NCBI GenBank assembly: GCA_024227475.1
Contig: JAAEUI010000285.1
Coordinates: forward strand, 1-37,394
From: Paracoccaceae bacterium
GTDB taxonomy: Bacteria > Pseudomonadota > Alphaproteobacteria > Rhodobacterales > Rhodobacteraceae
Direction of reading: 5' to 3'
Length of the DNA: 37,394 nt
In this document: positions 1 through 8,130 of the stretch, piece by piece
Layout of the letters: each line of letters begins with the position of its first letter
Position numbering within the stretch: the stretch's first letter is position 1
Program-made: the position numbers and the translations under genes
The notes under the pieces: generated by a model
The model's database searches: none
What the model saw: only the letters and a program-made list of their open reading frames with translations
Told to the model about the DNA's origin: nothing

Positions 1-739
1 AACAGCAACCGCTGCAATCATGTTGAAATAGAGGAATGGCGAGAGAATCGAAGCTTCTTCCCGTGCGTAGGCGGCCACGGTCAGGAAATGGCAGGCCGCG
101 GTAACAAAGCCAAGCCCGAGACCGCCGGTAATCAAGTTAGACGAAAAGGGAATGGGCCCGGCGAGCAAAGCGATGGGGAGTAGCAGCCCTGAACCGAGTA
201 AGCACTGCACCGCAAGGCTGGAAACCGGGTCCGAAACCGCCGCAGCGCCCCTAGTGGCAACCAGATAGTTGCCAAGCAAGACCCCTCCGGAGATTGCCAA
301 AATTCCACCTGCGTTAAGCCCGGTTTCCGGGCGTGCGATCAGCACTGTTCCTGCGAAACTGACCAGTGATCCGACGATTTTCGGAGTCGTGACCTCTTCG
401 CGAAGCCAGACTGCCGACAGGATTGTTGAGACGATTGGCGCGATGAGGAACCCGCCGACAGCGGCTGCCAGAGGAACCATTGAAAGGGCTGCGATCAGGC
501 AGGTCATGGCCCCCATGACAAGCGTTGTTCGAAACAGCATCCCGAACCAATCGTGACGTGGCACCACAATTGTGCGTCCAAGCAGGCGGGTGATGACAAG
601 CGCCAGGCACCCGGCAAGGAAATACCGCAGGAAGCAAATGAAAAAGGGGGAGTAAGTCGCGCCCAGGGTTTTGGAAAAAGCGTCGCCCATCGGGGTGATC
701 GCCATCGACGTCATGATTAAAATTACACCAATTCGCATG
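1..739 (-). CDS. DMT superfamily transporter, EamA type (3' end outside window)
   Basis: Reading leftward from the ATG at 739, an open frame continues without a stop to the window edge and gives about 246 residues. The product is almost entirely hydrophobic helices. It has the two-fold repeat expected of EamA/DMT carriers: an early segment ending in a short Asp-Ala-Phe-Ser-Lys stretch and a later PxxxxxLSAVWLREEVT segment, typical of the end of the first EamA domain. Such inner-membrane proteins usually export metabolites or amino acids; the substrate cannot be read here. An in-frame TGA lies 18 nt upstream of the ATG, which fixes the start. About 50 C-terminal residues are missing compared with the usual size near 300. 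No good Shine-Dalgarno sequence is visible. Confidence 0.85.
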
Positions 740-782
740 GGAATGCCCGAAGTTCAGAACCGGCGGAGGTCCGCGCATTAAG

Positions 783-812
783 AATTTGTTAGATATTGGT
801 TAACAAATTATA
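783..812 (-). promoter_or_regulatory. Candidate promoter/operator of the DMT transporter gene
   Basis: In the AT-rich gap upstream of the transporter gene there is a perfect 9-bp inverted repeat, AATTTGTTA (783-791) and TAACAAATT (801-809), with a 9-nt spacer. It directly follows a minus-strand TATAAT (812-807) that could be a -10 element; no clear -35 box is present at the right distance. A regulator bound to the dyad would sit on the transcription start. This is read from sequence only, and a terminator-like role for the upstream methyltransferase gene is an alternative. Confidence 0.35.
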
Positions 813-841
813 AACTTTAGATTGAGTCCGCAATCAAAAAT

Positions 842-1597
842 TCATGTTAAACGAAAGCCGTCACGTAAGATACTCTTGGCCTGGCTGCTGTAGTCATCAC
901 CATCACTATTATGTGACTCACCATCATGGATGTGGAGCGCGGGCAGGAGAGTTGCCTCAGTCTTCGAGCCCTTTCTGGCAGTGATTATGACCCGGTTCGC
1001 AGAGCGCCCGATTCTGGCCGAGAGGGGGCGAATATTGATGTCACCAACACGATCTGCAAGAGCCGCCAAAGCCTCGGGCAAACGCCCAGCCAGATGAATA
1101 AGTGCGATATGTCCTCCGGGTTTCAACCGCTTGAGCCCGGCGTCTATCCAATCGCGCAAATCTGCTTGCTCGACGTGGGCTGTTTGTTTGCCGGGGTCGG
1201 TGGGGTTGCATAGCGCATCGGCGCGAAAATAGGGTGGGTTGAACATAATGTGGTCGAACGCCAGATCGCGGAGGTTTGACGGCATATCCCGCAGGTCGCC
1301 CGGGACAACCGTCAGAGGAATTTTGTTCTGTTTGGCATTTTCGGTGGCCAGATCAGCATAGCCGGGCTGCAGTTCCAAGCCAAATTGATCCAGCCCCGAA
1401 ACCCGCCAGCCAAGACACAGTGATGCGACACCCACACCACATCCAAGCTCCAACACCGCTTGCCCCGGTTTTGCGTCCACTGCAGCAGCCAGAAACACCG
1501 GATCGGTTGCTGCGCGGTACCCGGTTCTGGGTTGCCGGATCATTAGTCGCCCGTTCAGGAAACCGTCAAGTGTGGTGTCTTGCGGTGCAAAGCTCAT
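842..1597 (-). CDS. tRNA1(Val) adenine-N6 methyltransferase family protein (TrmN6-like)
   Basis: This 251-residue Rossmann-fold SAM methyltransferase has the glycine-rich motif I (LELGCGVG, about residues 49-56) and an NPPY motif (120-123), the signature of N6-adenine or glutamine N-methylation. Length and motif spacing match COG4123, whose E. coli member YfiC modifies A37 of tRNA1(Val). The N-terminus (DGFLNGRLMIRQPRTGYR) is also typical of that family. The ATG overlaps the stop of the upstream DUF2007 gene by 4 bp, so the two are probably co-transcribed. The family assignment is firm; the exact tRNA substrate in this organism is inferred. Confidence 0.85.
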   Translation of the reverse strand: MSFAPQDTTLDGFLNGRLMIRQPRTGYRAATDPVFLAAAVDAKPGQAVLELGCGVGVASLCLGWRVSGLDQFGLELQPGYADLATENAKQNKIPLTVVPGDLRDMPSNLRDLAFDHIMFNPPYFRADALCNPTDPGKQTAHVEQADLRDWIDAGLKRLKPGGHIALIHLAGRLPEALAALADRVGDINIRPLSARIGRSANRVIITARKGSKTEATLLPALHIHDGESHNSDGDDYSSQAKSILRDGFRLT

Positions 1598-1815
1598 TGC
1601 GGGTCCGGCAGGTCGACATCATTGTCGGCGAGAATGGCGCGGGCGCGGAACAAATGTTCGTCCGCAACCATGACCCGGCGCGGCATTACGCCTATAGACC
1701 CCTCCAGAATGCTCATGTGGACGTCCAGATCGAAGCAGTCTATATCCTCTGCACGCAGCAATGCGGATGCAAAAGCTACGATGGTCGGGTCGTTTGTGCG
1801 CAGCAGTTCTTTCAT
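1594..1815 (-). CDS. DUF2007 domain protein
   Basis: A 73-residue protein starts MKELLRTNDP and ends at a TGA shared with the ATG of the methyltransferase gene. The sequence matches the small DUF2007 family (sometimes called putative prokaryotic signal-transducing protein), in which one domain recognises a short segment such as LLRAEDIDCFDLD and ends in a helix with VADEHLFRARAIL. The in-frame residues upstream are low-quality Pro/His-rich sequence, so I chose the ATG at 1815. It lies only 56 bp from the divergent polyprenyl synthase start, so the two promoters must be compressed or overlap coding sequence. Function is unknown; no enzyme motif is visible. Confidence 0.75.
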   Translation of the reverse strand: MKELLRTNDPTIVAFASALLRAEDIDCFDLDVHMSILEGSIGVMPRRVMVADEHLFRARAILADNDVDLPDPQ

Positions 1816-1871
1816 GCCACTGGCATAAAGGGGAAAGTTGTGATTTGTCGAGACGGGGAGATGAAAAAACG

Positions 1872-2870
1872 GTGAACCGGGTGGATAAGCTGAAACCTCA
1901 TGAACAGCTGGCGGCGATGCTGGCTGATGATATGGCGGCGATGAATGCATTGATCCGTGAGCGAATGGCGTCTGAACATGCGCCCCGCATCCCGGAGGTA
2001 ACGGCGCATTTGGTTGACGCCGGAGGCAAACGCATCCGGCCACTTTTAACGCTCGCGACTGCCCGGCTGTGCGGATATGGCGGGCCGTATCATGTGCATC
2101 TTGCTGCAACGGTGGAGTTTATTCACACAGCAACACTGCTTCATGACGACGTTGTGGATGAAAGTGCCAGGCGGCGCGGAAAGCCGACGGCAAATCTTTT
2201 ATGGGACAACAAATCATCGGTGCTGGTGGGGGATTACCTGTTTTCCCGATCATTCCAGTTGATGGTTGAGACGGGTTCGCTGCGGGTTCTGGATATTCTG
2301 GCAAATGCATCTGCGACGATTGCGGAGGGCGAGGTTCTGCAACTGACAGCTGCCTCCGATTTGGCAACCGATGAAGCGACTTATCTGCAAGTGGTACGTG
2401 GGAAAACAGCGGCGCTGTTTTCCGCAGCGACCGAGGTGGGAGGTGTGATTGCCGGAGCTGACGAGGCGATAACAAAGGCGCTTTACGATTTTGGTGACGC
2501 TCTGGGTATCAGCTTTCAGATTGTTGATGATTTGCTGGATTATGGCGGGGCAACAGCGTCACTTGGCAAGAACACCGGCGATGATTTTCGTGAGCGCAAG
2601 CTGACCTTGCCAGTCATCAAGGCGGTGGCGCGTGCGGATGCAGAAGAACTGGCGTTCTGGGAACGCACCATTGAAAAGGGCAAGCAGCAGGACGGTGATC
2701 TGGACCACGCTATGGCATTACTCAACAACTATGGCACGCTGGAGGAAACCAGGCAGGAGGCGCTGGCCTGGGCAGAAAAGGCAAAACAGGCGCTGTCTGC
2801 ATTGCCGGATCACAAGATTCGCGATTTGCTATCCGGTTTGTCTGATTTCGTTGTGTCCCGCGTGGTGTGA
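1872..2870 (+). CDS. ispB: Long-chain polyprenyl diphosphate synthase
   Basis: This trans-prenyltransferase makes the isoprenoid tail of ubiquinone from farnesyl or geranylgeranyl diphosphate and IPP. Both aspartate-rich motifs are present: DDVVD (about 92-96) followed by ESARRRGKP, and DDLLD (219-223), with the GGKRIRP substrate site near 51-57 and GKNTGDDFRERKLTLP after the second motif. I chose the GTG at 1872, 11 nt after GGGGAG (1855-1860), giving 332 residues, the usual size. Longer in-frame upstream sequence overlaps the DUF2007 gene and has no family similarity. Chain length (octa-, nona- or decaprenyl) cannot be read; Rhodobacterales normally use Q-10, so decaprenyl is likely. Its 3' end overlaps the convergent ispE gene by 42 bp. 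Confidence 0.9.
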   Translation: MNRVDKLKPHEQLAAMLADDMAAMNALIRERMASEHAPRIPEVTAHLVDAGGKRIRPLLTLATARLCGYGGPYHVHLAATVEFIHTATLLHDDVVDESARRRGKPTANLLWDNKSSVLVGDYLFSRSFQLMVETGSLRVLDILANASATIAEGEVLQLTAASDLATDEATYLQVVRGKTAALFSAATEVGGVIAGADEAITKALYDFGDALGISFQIVDDLLDYGGATASLGKNTGDDFRERKLTLPVIKAVARADAEELAFWERTIEKGKQQDGDLDHAMALLNNYGTLEETRQEALAWAEKAKQALSALPDHKIRDLLSGLSDFVVSRVV

Positions 2871-3704
2871 ACCGCAAAATACAGTCGCCTGCACCCACCA
2901 TTTAGGATGCACGGCTTGCAGTTCGACGGCTGCGGACTGAGCCGCGGCCTCCGTTGCATAAAGCCCAAAACAGGTGGCCCCGGAACCGGACATTCGGGCG
3001 AGTTCAGCCCCGTTAAAACGAAGCGCATCGAGCACCGAACCGATTGTGGGTGCGCAGGCAATGGCCGCTGGTTCCAGATCATTTCGGTTTTGCGACAGCC
3101 AAGCGACCGTTTCCTTTTGCGATGGCAAACCGACCAGCGGTCCGCTCAGTCCAGGGTTCCTTTTGCTTTTCAAGGCAGAAAAAACCTTTGGAGTAGATAC
3201 TGCGACGCCGGGGTTAACAAGGACAGCAGGCAAATCCGGCCAGCCGGGCAAGGGAAGTAAATCTTCACCGATTCCCTGCATCCGCACCGCCTGTCCCTGA
3301 ACACAGACGGGAACATCCGCACCAAGCGACAGTTGGGCAGGTCCGTCCCGCATCGGCAGCTGCCAATGCTCGACCAATCCATGTAATGCAGCGGCGGCAT
3401 CCGCCGATCCGCCGCCAATGCCTGATGCAATGGGGAGGTTTTTGCGTAGGTGAATTGCGCAGCCGGTCGGGGCCTGAAAACATCTGGCCGCCCTCAGGAT
3501 CAGGTTATCATCCTGTCCTGACAGGCCATCGGCAAACGGTCCGTCAATCGTCAGTGAAACCGCGTCAGCCGGTTCAAAGGTCAGAAGGTCTCCGTAGTTG
3601 GCAAAACAAACGATGCTGTCCAGCAGATGATACCCGTCGCCGCGCTGCCCGGTAACATGCAGGCACAGGTTTACCTTGGCGCGGGCAAGCCTACTAGTTG
3701 CCAT
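2829..3704 (-). CDS. ispE: 4-diphosphocytidyl-2-C-methyl-D-erythritol kinase
   Basis: This GHMP kinase of the MEP (non-mevalonate) isoprenoid pathway phosphorylates the 2-hydroxyl of CDP-ME. The catalytic lysine is at AKVNLCL (K10), the ATP loop LPIASGIGGGSADAAAA spans about 90-106, and the catalytic aspartate lies in LGADVPV (D130). The ATG at 3704 gives 291 residues, the normal length; further upstream in-frame sequence is Lys/Trp-rich and lies inside the TPR gene. The start overlaps the end of the TPR gene by 11 bp, implying translational coupling. The last 14 codons run antisense into the end of the polyprenyl synthase gene, so two isoprenoid genes meet tail to tail with overlap. Confidence 0.92.
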   Translation of the reverse strand: MATSRLARAKVNLCLHVTGQRGDGYHLLDSIVCFANYGDLLTFEPADAVSLTIDGPFADGLSGQDDNLILRAARCFQAPTGCAIHLRKNLPIASGIGGGSADAAAALHGLVEHWQLPMRDGPAQLSLGADVPVCVQGQAVRMQGIGEDLLPLPGWPDLPAVLVNPGVAVSTPKVFSALKSKRNPGLSGPLVGLPSQKETVAWLSQNRNDLEPAAIACAPTIGSVLDALRFNGAELARMSGSGATCFGLYATEAAAQSAAVELQAVHPKWWVQATVFCGSHHAGHNEIRQTG

Positions 3705-5403
3705 TGCCTGCGGCAGTTTCCAGCGCTTTTTCTTCTTCCAGAACGATATCCAGACCAACATCCAGCTTTTGGCGAATGCGCACCGCCTCTTTCTCTTCTG
3801 GATCAAAGGACAAGGCGCGCTTCCACTGGAATTCCGCCTCGCGATTGCGGTTTACCATCCAGTAGACGTCGCCCAGATGGTCATTGATTATGGGATCATC
3901 CGGCACCAGTTCGACAGCGCGTTCCATGGGTGCCACCGCCTCGTCAAATTTGCCGACCCGGTACAGCACCCAGCCCAGCGAGTCGGTGATGAACCCATCC
4001 TGCGGACGCGCGGCGACCGCTTTCTCGATCATCTCCTGGGCTTCGTCCAGCTTCATGCGCAGCTCAACCAGAGAATAGCCGAGATAGTTCAGCACCAACG
4101 GCTGGTCCGGCGACAGTTCCAGCGCCTTGCGAAAATCCGCTTCGGCCTGTTTCCAGTCGTCGGAGCGTTCGTTGGTGATCCCGCGTGCGTAATACAGGAA
4201 CCAGTGGTTCGGGGCGGGGTCGTCGATCAAGTCGACGGCGAGGTCATAAGCCTCGCCAGCTTCGGAGTAACGTTCCCGCCCCCGCAGTACGTCGCCCAGT
4301 GACATGTGAACCCGGGGTATATCGCCGTGGCTGCGGGCCAGCCCACGTAAAACCTCGATCGCGGCGTCATGTTTTTCGGCATCAATCAGCGCATCTGACC
4401 GGCCGAGTTCCGCGTTCAGGAACATTGGATCGTCCTGGGGTACCCGCGCGTAGGTTCTGGTCGCCATATCGTATTGCTTCTGATCCTGCAAAATCTCCGC
4501 TGTCAGCAAAATGGCTTCGGTGTAGCCGGGGCGCAGGTATTCGGCCAGACGTGAATAAACAAGGGAATATCGCTCACTGTCGTCACCACTCAGAACGCTT
4601 GCCAGCGTAAAGAAAACCTCTGCAGAGCCTTGGCTGGCGTCGGTTATAAAATCATAGTCGACCACTCCGTCCTGAGCGATGGCATCTCGCAGTCTGACAA
4701 CGCCAAGGTCACTTGTGCCACGGATTGACTCATTGAGGATCTGAACGGCTTCCTCGCCCCGATCCAACTGCGACAGGATTTGTGCATGCGCAATAAGGCT
4801 GCCGCGGTTCAGACGTAGATCGCCGTCTTCGTCGCCCTGCAAAATCTGATCAGCGGTGTCGAAATCTCCAACAGCAGCTGAGGCAAGGGCTTTATGGTAT
4901 TGCCCGAACAACCGCATCGCTGTGGGGTTTTGCATTGCGTCAAACTTTTCCAGCGCTGCGCTCATCTGCCCTGATCCGAGTTCTACCCAACCGGAAAGCA
5001 AGCCGAACAGTAGCGGGCTGAAGCGACCCTGGCCATCGTCGAGAATGGCCCGTGCTTCTGAAAAATCATCGTTCCTGATCGCTTCTGCAAGAATGATCAG
5101 ATCAGCCAGCTGGCTGCCGATTTCACTGTTGGCGACCTTGCGGGCAATTGAGATGCCCTTTTCAACATCTCCCTTTGCTACAAAGGCGAGAAGGGCGCTT
5201 TGCTGCAGGAAGGGATTTGACGGATCCCGCGCCAGCGCTTCAGTGTAATACCGGGCAGCCTCTTCATAGTTGTTGTCGCGATTGGCTTGGTTACCAGCCA
5301 GATAGGCCCCGGCAAGGCCCTGAGCGTGGGTGATGACCGGGCTACCCGCGAAGGCGAGCGATAATCCGAACGCGCAGAGAATGCGCTTTGCAAAGGCTGA
5401 CAC
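3694..5403 (-). CDS. Exported tetratricopeptide repeat protein
   Basis: About 569 residues from a GTG start at 5403, preceded by GGGAG with a 10-nt spacer. The N-terminus (KRILCAFGLSLAFAGSPVITHAQ) is a signal peptide with likely cleavage after AQ and no lipobox. The rest is helical TPR sequence; clear repeats lie at the start (GNQANRDNNYEEAARYYTEA) and in the C-terminal third, where three consecutive units carry the LGY/LGW/LGD pattern of TPR helix A. It should act in the periplasm or at the outer membrane as a protein-binding scaffold; partners are unknown. It sits between ETF-QO and ispE on the same strand, an arrangement common in Rhodobacterales. A longer frame to 5544 would lack a proper signal peptide and is less likely. 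Confidence 0.85.
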   Translation of the reverse strand: MSAFAKRILCAFGLSLAFAGSPVITHAQGLAGAYLAGNQANRDNNYEEAARYYTEALARDPSNPFLQQSALLAFVAKGDVEKGISIARKVANSEIGSQLADLIILAEAIRNDDFSEARAILDDGQGRFSPLLFGLLSGWVELGSGQMSAALEKFDAMQNPTAMRLFGQYHKALASAAVGDFDTADQILQGDEDGDLRLNRGSLIAHAQILSQLDRGEEAVQILNESIRGTSDLGVVRLRDAIAQDGVVDYDFITDASQGSAEVFFTLASVLSGDDSERYSLVYSRLAEYLRPGYTEAILLTAEILQDQKQYDMATRTYARVPQDDPMFLNAELGRSDALIDAEKHDAAIEVLRGLARSHGDIPRVHMSLGDVLRGRERYSEAGEAYDLAVDLIDDPAPNHWFLYYARGITNERSDDWKQAEADFRKALELSPDQPLVLNYLGYSLVELRMKLDEAQEMIEKAVAARPQDGFITDSLGWVLYRVGKFDEAVAPMERAVELVPDDPIINDHLGDVYWMVNRNREAEFQWKRALSFDPEEKEAVRIRQKLDVGLDIVLEEEKALETAAGNGN

Positions 5404-5514
5404 TTTGGGGCTGCTCCCACTTGTTTTTCTGCCGGGAATGTATCTCGCTGACCGTTGCTTGACAATGAACCTTGTCCAGCAAGCGTTCACAATTGGTAAA
5501 TAGCCGCTCAAAGT

Positions 5515-5540
5515 AAAACCCCGGCAACAAGGTCGGGGTT
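5515..5540 (-). terminator. Rho-independent terminator after ETF-QO
   Basis: On the minus strand, just after the ETF-QO stop at 5550, AACCCCG (5540-5534) pairs with CGGGGTT (5523-5517) across a 10-nt loop, and the second arm runs into four T residues. This is a standard intrinsic terminator, so the downstream TPR and ispE genes probably have their own promoter between here and 5404. Confidence 0.7.
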
Positions 5541-5549
5541 CCATTTGGG

Positions 5550-7205
5550 TTACATATTTGGGTAATTCGGGCCCTCGCCGCCCTGCGGTGTCTGCCAGTT
5601 AATGTTCTGGCTCGGGTCTTTGATGTCGCAGGTTTTGCAGTGCACGCAGTTCTGGGCGTTGATCTGGAACCGCGGGTTGGAGCCATCGTCGTCGCGCAAC
5701 ACCTCATAAACGCCCGCCGGGCAGTAGCGCTGTGCCGGTTCGGCGTATTCGGGCAGGTTGACGGATATCGGAATACTCGGGTCTGCCATTTGAAGATGGC
5801 AGGGCTGCTCTTCCTCGTGGTTGGTGGCCGAGAAGCTGACGTTGGTTAGACGGTCAAAGCTGAGGGTGCCGTCTGGTCTCGGGTATTCAATCGGCTTGTA
5901 ATCTGCCGCTTTACCTGTCGCAGCCGCGTCGGTTTTACCGTGCTTCAGCGTTCCCAGCGGGTTCCAGCCGGTAAGGCTGGCGACCCACATGTCGAACCCA
6001 CCCAACATCAGCGATACAACCATGCCGAATTTTGACCACAGCGGCTTGACGTTGCGGACCTTTTTCAGGTCCTTGGCGATGGGGCCGGTGCGCAGCTCGG
6101 TTTCATAAGCAGTCAGTTCATCGCCTTCGCGCTCGGATTTGATGGCTTCATACGCTGCTTCGGCTGCGGCCTTGCCGGACAACATGGCGTTGTGGTTGCC
6201 CTTGATGCGCGGCACGTTGACCAGACCAGCAGAACAGCCCAGCAGCGCGCCACCGGGAAACACCACTTTAGGGATCGACTGCCAGCCGCCCTCGGTAATC
6301 GCGCGGGCGCCGTAAGCCACCCGTTTCCCGCCCTCCAGAAGCGGTTTGACGGCCGGATGCTGTTTGAAACGCTGAAATTCCATATACGGGAACAGATGCG
6401 GGTTTTTGTAGTTCAGGTGGACGACAAATCCGATGTTAATCTGATTGTTCTCTGCGTGATAAATGAAGGAACCACCACCCGCGTTGCCGCCCAGCGGCCA
6501 CCCCATGGTGTGGGTCACGGTACCTTCCTTGTGCAGGGCCGGGTCGATTTCCCAGATTTCCTTCATCCCGACGCCGAATTTTGGCACGTCGGAATTGGCA
6601 TCAAGGTTGTATTTGGCAATCACCTGTTTTGACAACGAGCCGCGTACCCCTTCGGACAAGAAGACGTACTTGCCGTGCAACTCCATTCCCGGCTCGTAGG
6701 ATGGGCCTTCGGTTCCATCCGGGTTTCTTCCAAATTCTCCGGCTACCACGCCTTTGACTTCGTCGTTTTCGCCATAGACCAGTTCGGAGGCGGCCATGCC
6801 GGGAAAGACTTCCACACCCAGTTCCTCAGCCTGTTCCCCCAGCCAGCGGCAGACATTGGCCATCGACACAATGTAGTTGCCGTGGTTGTTCAGCAAGGGT
6901 GGCATCGGGAAGTTTGGAATGCGGATCGAGCCGGCCTCTCCCAACACCAGAAAGTTGTCTTTCTTTACCTTCAGGCTGATCGGTGCACCGCGTTCTTTCC
7001 AATCCGGGATCAGGGCATCCAGACCGCAGGGATCAAGCACCGCTCCCGATAAGATATGCGCCCCGACTTCGGAGCCTTTTTCCAGAACCACAACTTCCAG
7101 ATCTGGATTGAGTTGTTTCAACCGGATTGCGGCGGACAGGCCGGACGGCCCTGCACCAACGATCACGACGTCATAGGGCATCGATTCCCGTTCGATTTCA
7201 GACAT
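5550..7205 (-). CDS. Electron transfer flavoprotein-ubiquinone oxidoreductase
   Basis: This 551-residue membrane-associated flavoprotein passes electrons from reduced ETF to ubiquinone. The N-terminal FAD-binding GAGPSG lies at 17-22, a ubiquinone-binding and FAD domain fills the middle, and the C-terminus holds the 4Fe-4S ferredoxin-like domain with cysteines at about 495, 520, 523 and 526 (CPAGVYEV, then CVHCKTC). Length and the terminal motif are those of bacterial and mitochondrial ETF-QO. The ATG at 7205 follows a strong GAGGAG ribosome site. The etfAB genes are not in the window. The gene lies upstream of the TPR and ispE genes on the same strand but is separated from them by a terminator. 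Confidence 0.95.
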   Translation of the reverse strand: MSEIERESMPYDVVIVGAGPSGLSAAIRLKQLNPDLEVVVLEKGSEVGAHILSGAVLDPCGLDALIPDWKERGAPISLKVKKDNFLVLGEAGSIRIPNFPMPPLLNNHGNYIVSMANVCRWLGEQAEELGVEVFPGMAASELVYGENDEVKGVVAGEFGRNPDGTEGPSYEPGMELHGKYVFLSEGVRGSLSKQVIAKYNLDANSDVPKFGVGMKEIWEIDPALHKEGTVTHTMGWPLGGNAGGGSFIYHAENNQINIGFVVHLNYKNPHLFPYMEFQRFKQHPAVKPLLEGGKRVAYGARAITEGGWQSIPKVVFPGGALLGCSAGLVNVPRIKGNHNAMLSGKAAAEAAYEAIKSEREGDELTAYETELRTGPIAKDLKKVRNVKPLWSKFGMVVSLMLGGFDMWVASLTGWNPLGTLKHGKTDAAATGKAADYKPIEYPRPDGTLSFDRLTNVSFSATNHEEEQPCHLQMADPSIPISVNLPEYAEPAQRYCPAGVYEVLRDDDGSNPRFQINAQNCVHCKTCDIKDPSQNINWQTPQGGEGPNYPNM

Positions 7206-7514
7206 GACAACTCCTCTTTCCGGTAATCGATTCTGACCGGTCTTGCGGTGGGTTTACTGGCCTGACCTTCTAGGGGGCAAAAACGTTTCGGGCAATAATT
7301 GAGTGCAGAACGCTACGTGAATTCTTCATTTAGGCTCGAATGGGAGCGAAATATGCCCAAATGTTATCAACTCTTGTCATTTCAAAGAGCGATTGGGGAG
7401 TCTATCTGGCGTGATTCAACCTGCAATTGGCACAACTGCGGCAACACCACTTGCACGTCACTAAAAGCACTTTTATTGTGTCCGCTTGGAACAGATGGCG
7501 GATAGTCGAAAATC
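7206..7514. other. Divergent intergenic region, ETF-QO / greA
   Basis: These 309 bases separate two divergent genes. The only small open frame (7299-7505) has no coding character. The region holds the ribosome site of ETF-QO at the left edge and a candidate greA promoter at 7451-7479. I see no RNA gene or strong hairpin here. Confidence 0.6.
7451..7479 (+). promoter_or_regulatory. Candidate sigma-70 promoter of greA
   Basis: TTGCAC (7451-7456), a 17-nt spacer and TATTGT (7474-7479) form a near-consensus housekeeping promoter ending about 36 nt before the greA ATG. This is an assignment by eye. Confidence 0.45.
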
Positions 7515-7985
7515 ATGGAAAAAATCCCGATGACCCCCGGCGGCTACAAAGAGGCTGAGGAAGAGTTGAAGCAACTCAAAAGAACAGACCGCCCGGCGGT
7601 GATCCGGGCCATTGCCGAGGCGCGGGAGCATGGTGACCTGTCTGAAAACGCCGAGTACCATGCGGCCAAAGAACAGCAGGGCCATATCGAAACCCGGATC
7701 AAGATACTTGAAGGGCTGATTGGGCGTGCCGATGTGATTGACGTGACGAAACTGTCAGGTGCAATCAAATTTGGTGCAACCGTCGAATTGGTTGATGAAG
7801 ACACCGATCAGGAAAAAACCTATCAGATTGTGGGTGAGTCAGAAGCTGATATTGAGCGGAATTTGCTCAATATCAGGTCACCGATTGCCCGGGCCTTGAT
7901 CGGCAAAGAAGAAGGTGACAGTGTCGAGGTGCGAACCCCAGGTGGTGTAAAATCGTATGAAGTGTTGAGCGTGAAATTCATTTGA
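7515..7985 (+). CDS. greA: Transcription elongation factor GreA
   Basis: This 156-residue protein stimulates the RNA-cleavage activity of stalled RNA polymerase. The N-terminal coiled coil carries [39 protein letters not shown], with the acidic tip D-L-S-E-N that enters the polymerase secondary channel, and the C-terminal FKBP-like domain ends [18 protein letters not shown]. All family landmarks and the length are normal. It is monocistronic or followed by the membrane-protein gene at 8131 after a palindromic repeat. Confidence 0.97.
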   Translation: MEKIPMTPGGYKEAEEELKQLKRTDRPAVIRAIAEAREHGDLSENAEYHAAKEQQGHIETRIKILEGLIGRADVIDVTKLSGAIKFGATVELVDEDTDQEKTYQIVGESEADIERNLLNIRSPIARALIGKEEGDSVEVRTPGGVKSYEVLSVKFI

Positions 7986-7999
7986 AACCCGCTGTGGGC

Positions 8000-8114
8000 T
8001 AGAGCTTTTCAGGCTTTATTGGAGTCACCAATGAAGCGTGAAATGATGTAACACCAGATACTTAGATCGGTGTTTCAGGTTTAGAGTGCTATAATCTAAA
8101 CCTGAAACGCTCTA
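8000..8114. repeat. Compound palindromic repeat element (two hairpins)
   Basis: The segment is bounded by TAGAGC (8000-8005) and its complement GCTCTA (8109-8114). Inside are two hairpins. The first has 16-nt arms, 8007-8022 and 8028-8043, matching at 14 positions with one more G-U pair around a 5-nt loop. The second is perfect, with arms GTTTCAGGTTTAGA (8072-8085) and TCTAAACCTGAAAC (8095-8108) around a 9-nt loop. The TAGAGC-TTTCAGG pattern resembles short palindromic repeats scattered in many alphaproteobacterial genomes; that comparison is from memory. The element ends 16 bp before the next start codon and neither hairpin has a T-tract. Confidence 0.7.
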
Positions 8115-8130
8115 AGAAGGGCCGACACTT

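Noticed and set aside
7299-7505. A 68-codon open frame upstream of greA
   Set aside because: It covers the likely greA promoter, lacks a good ribosome site and shows no conserved features.
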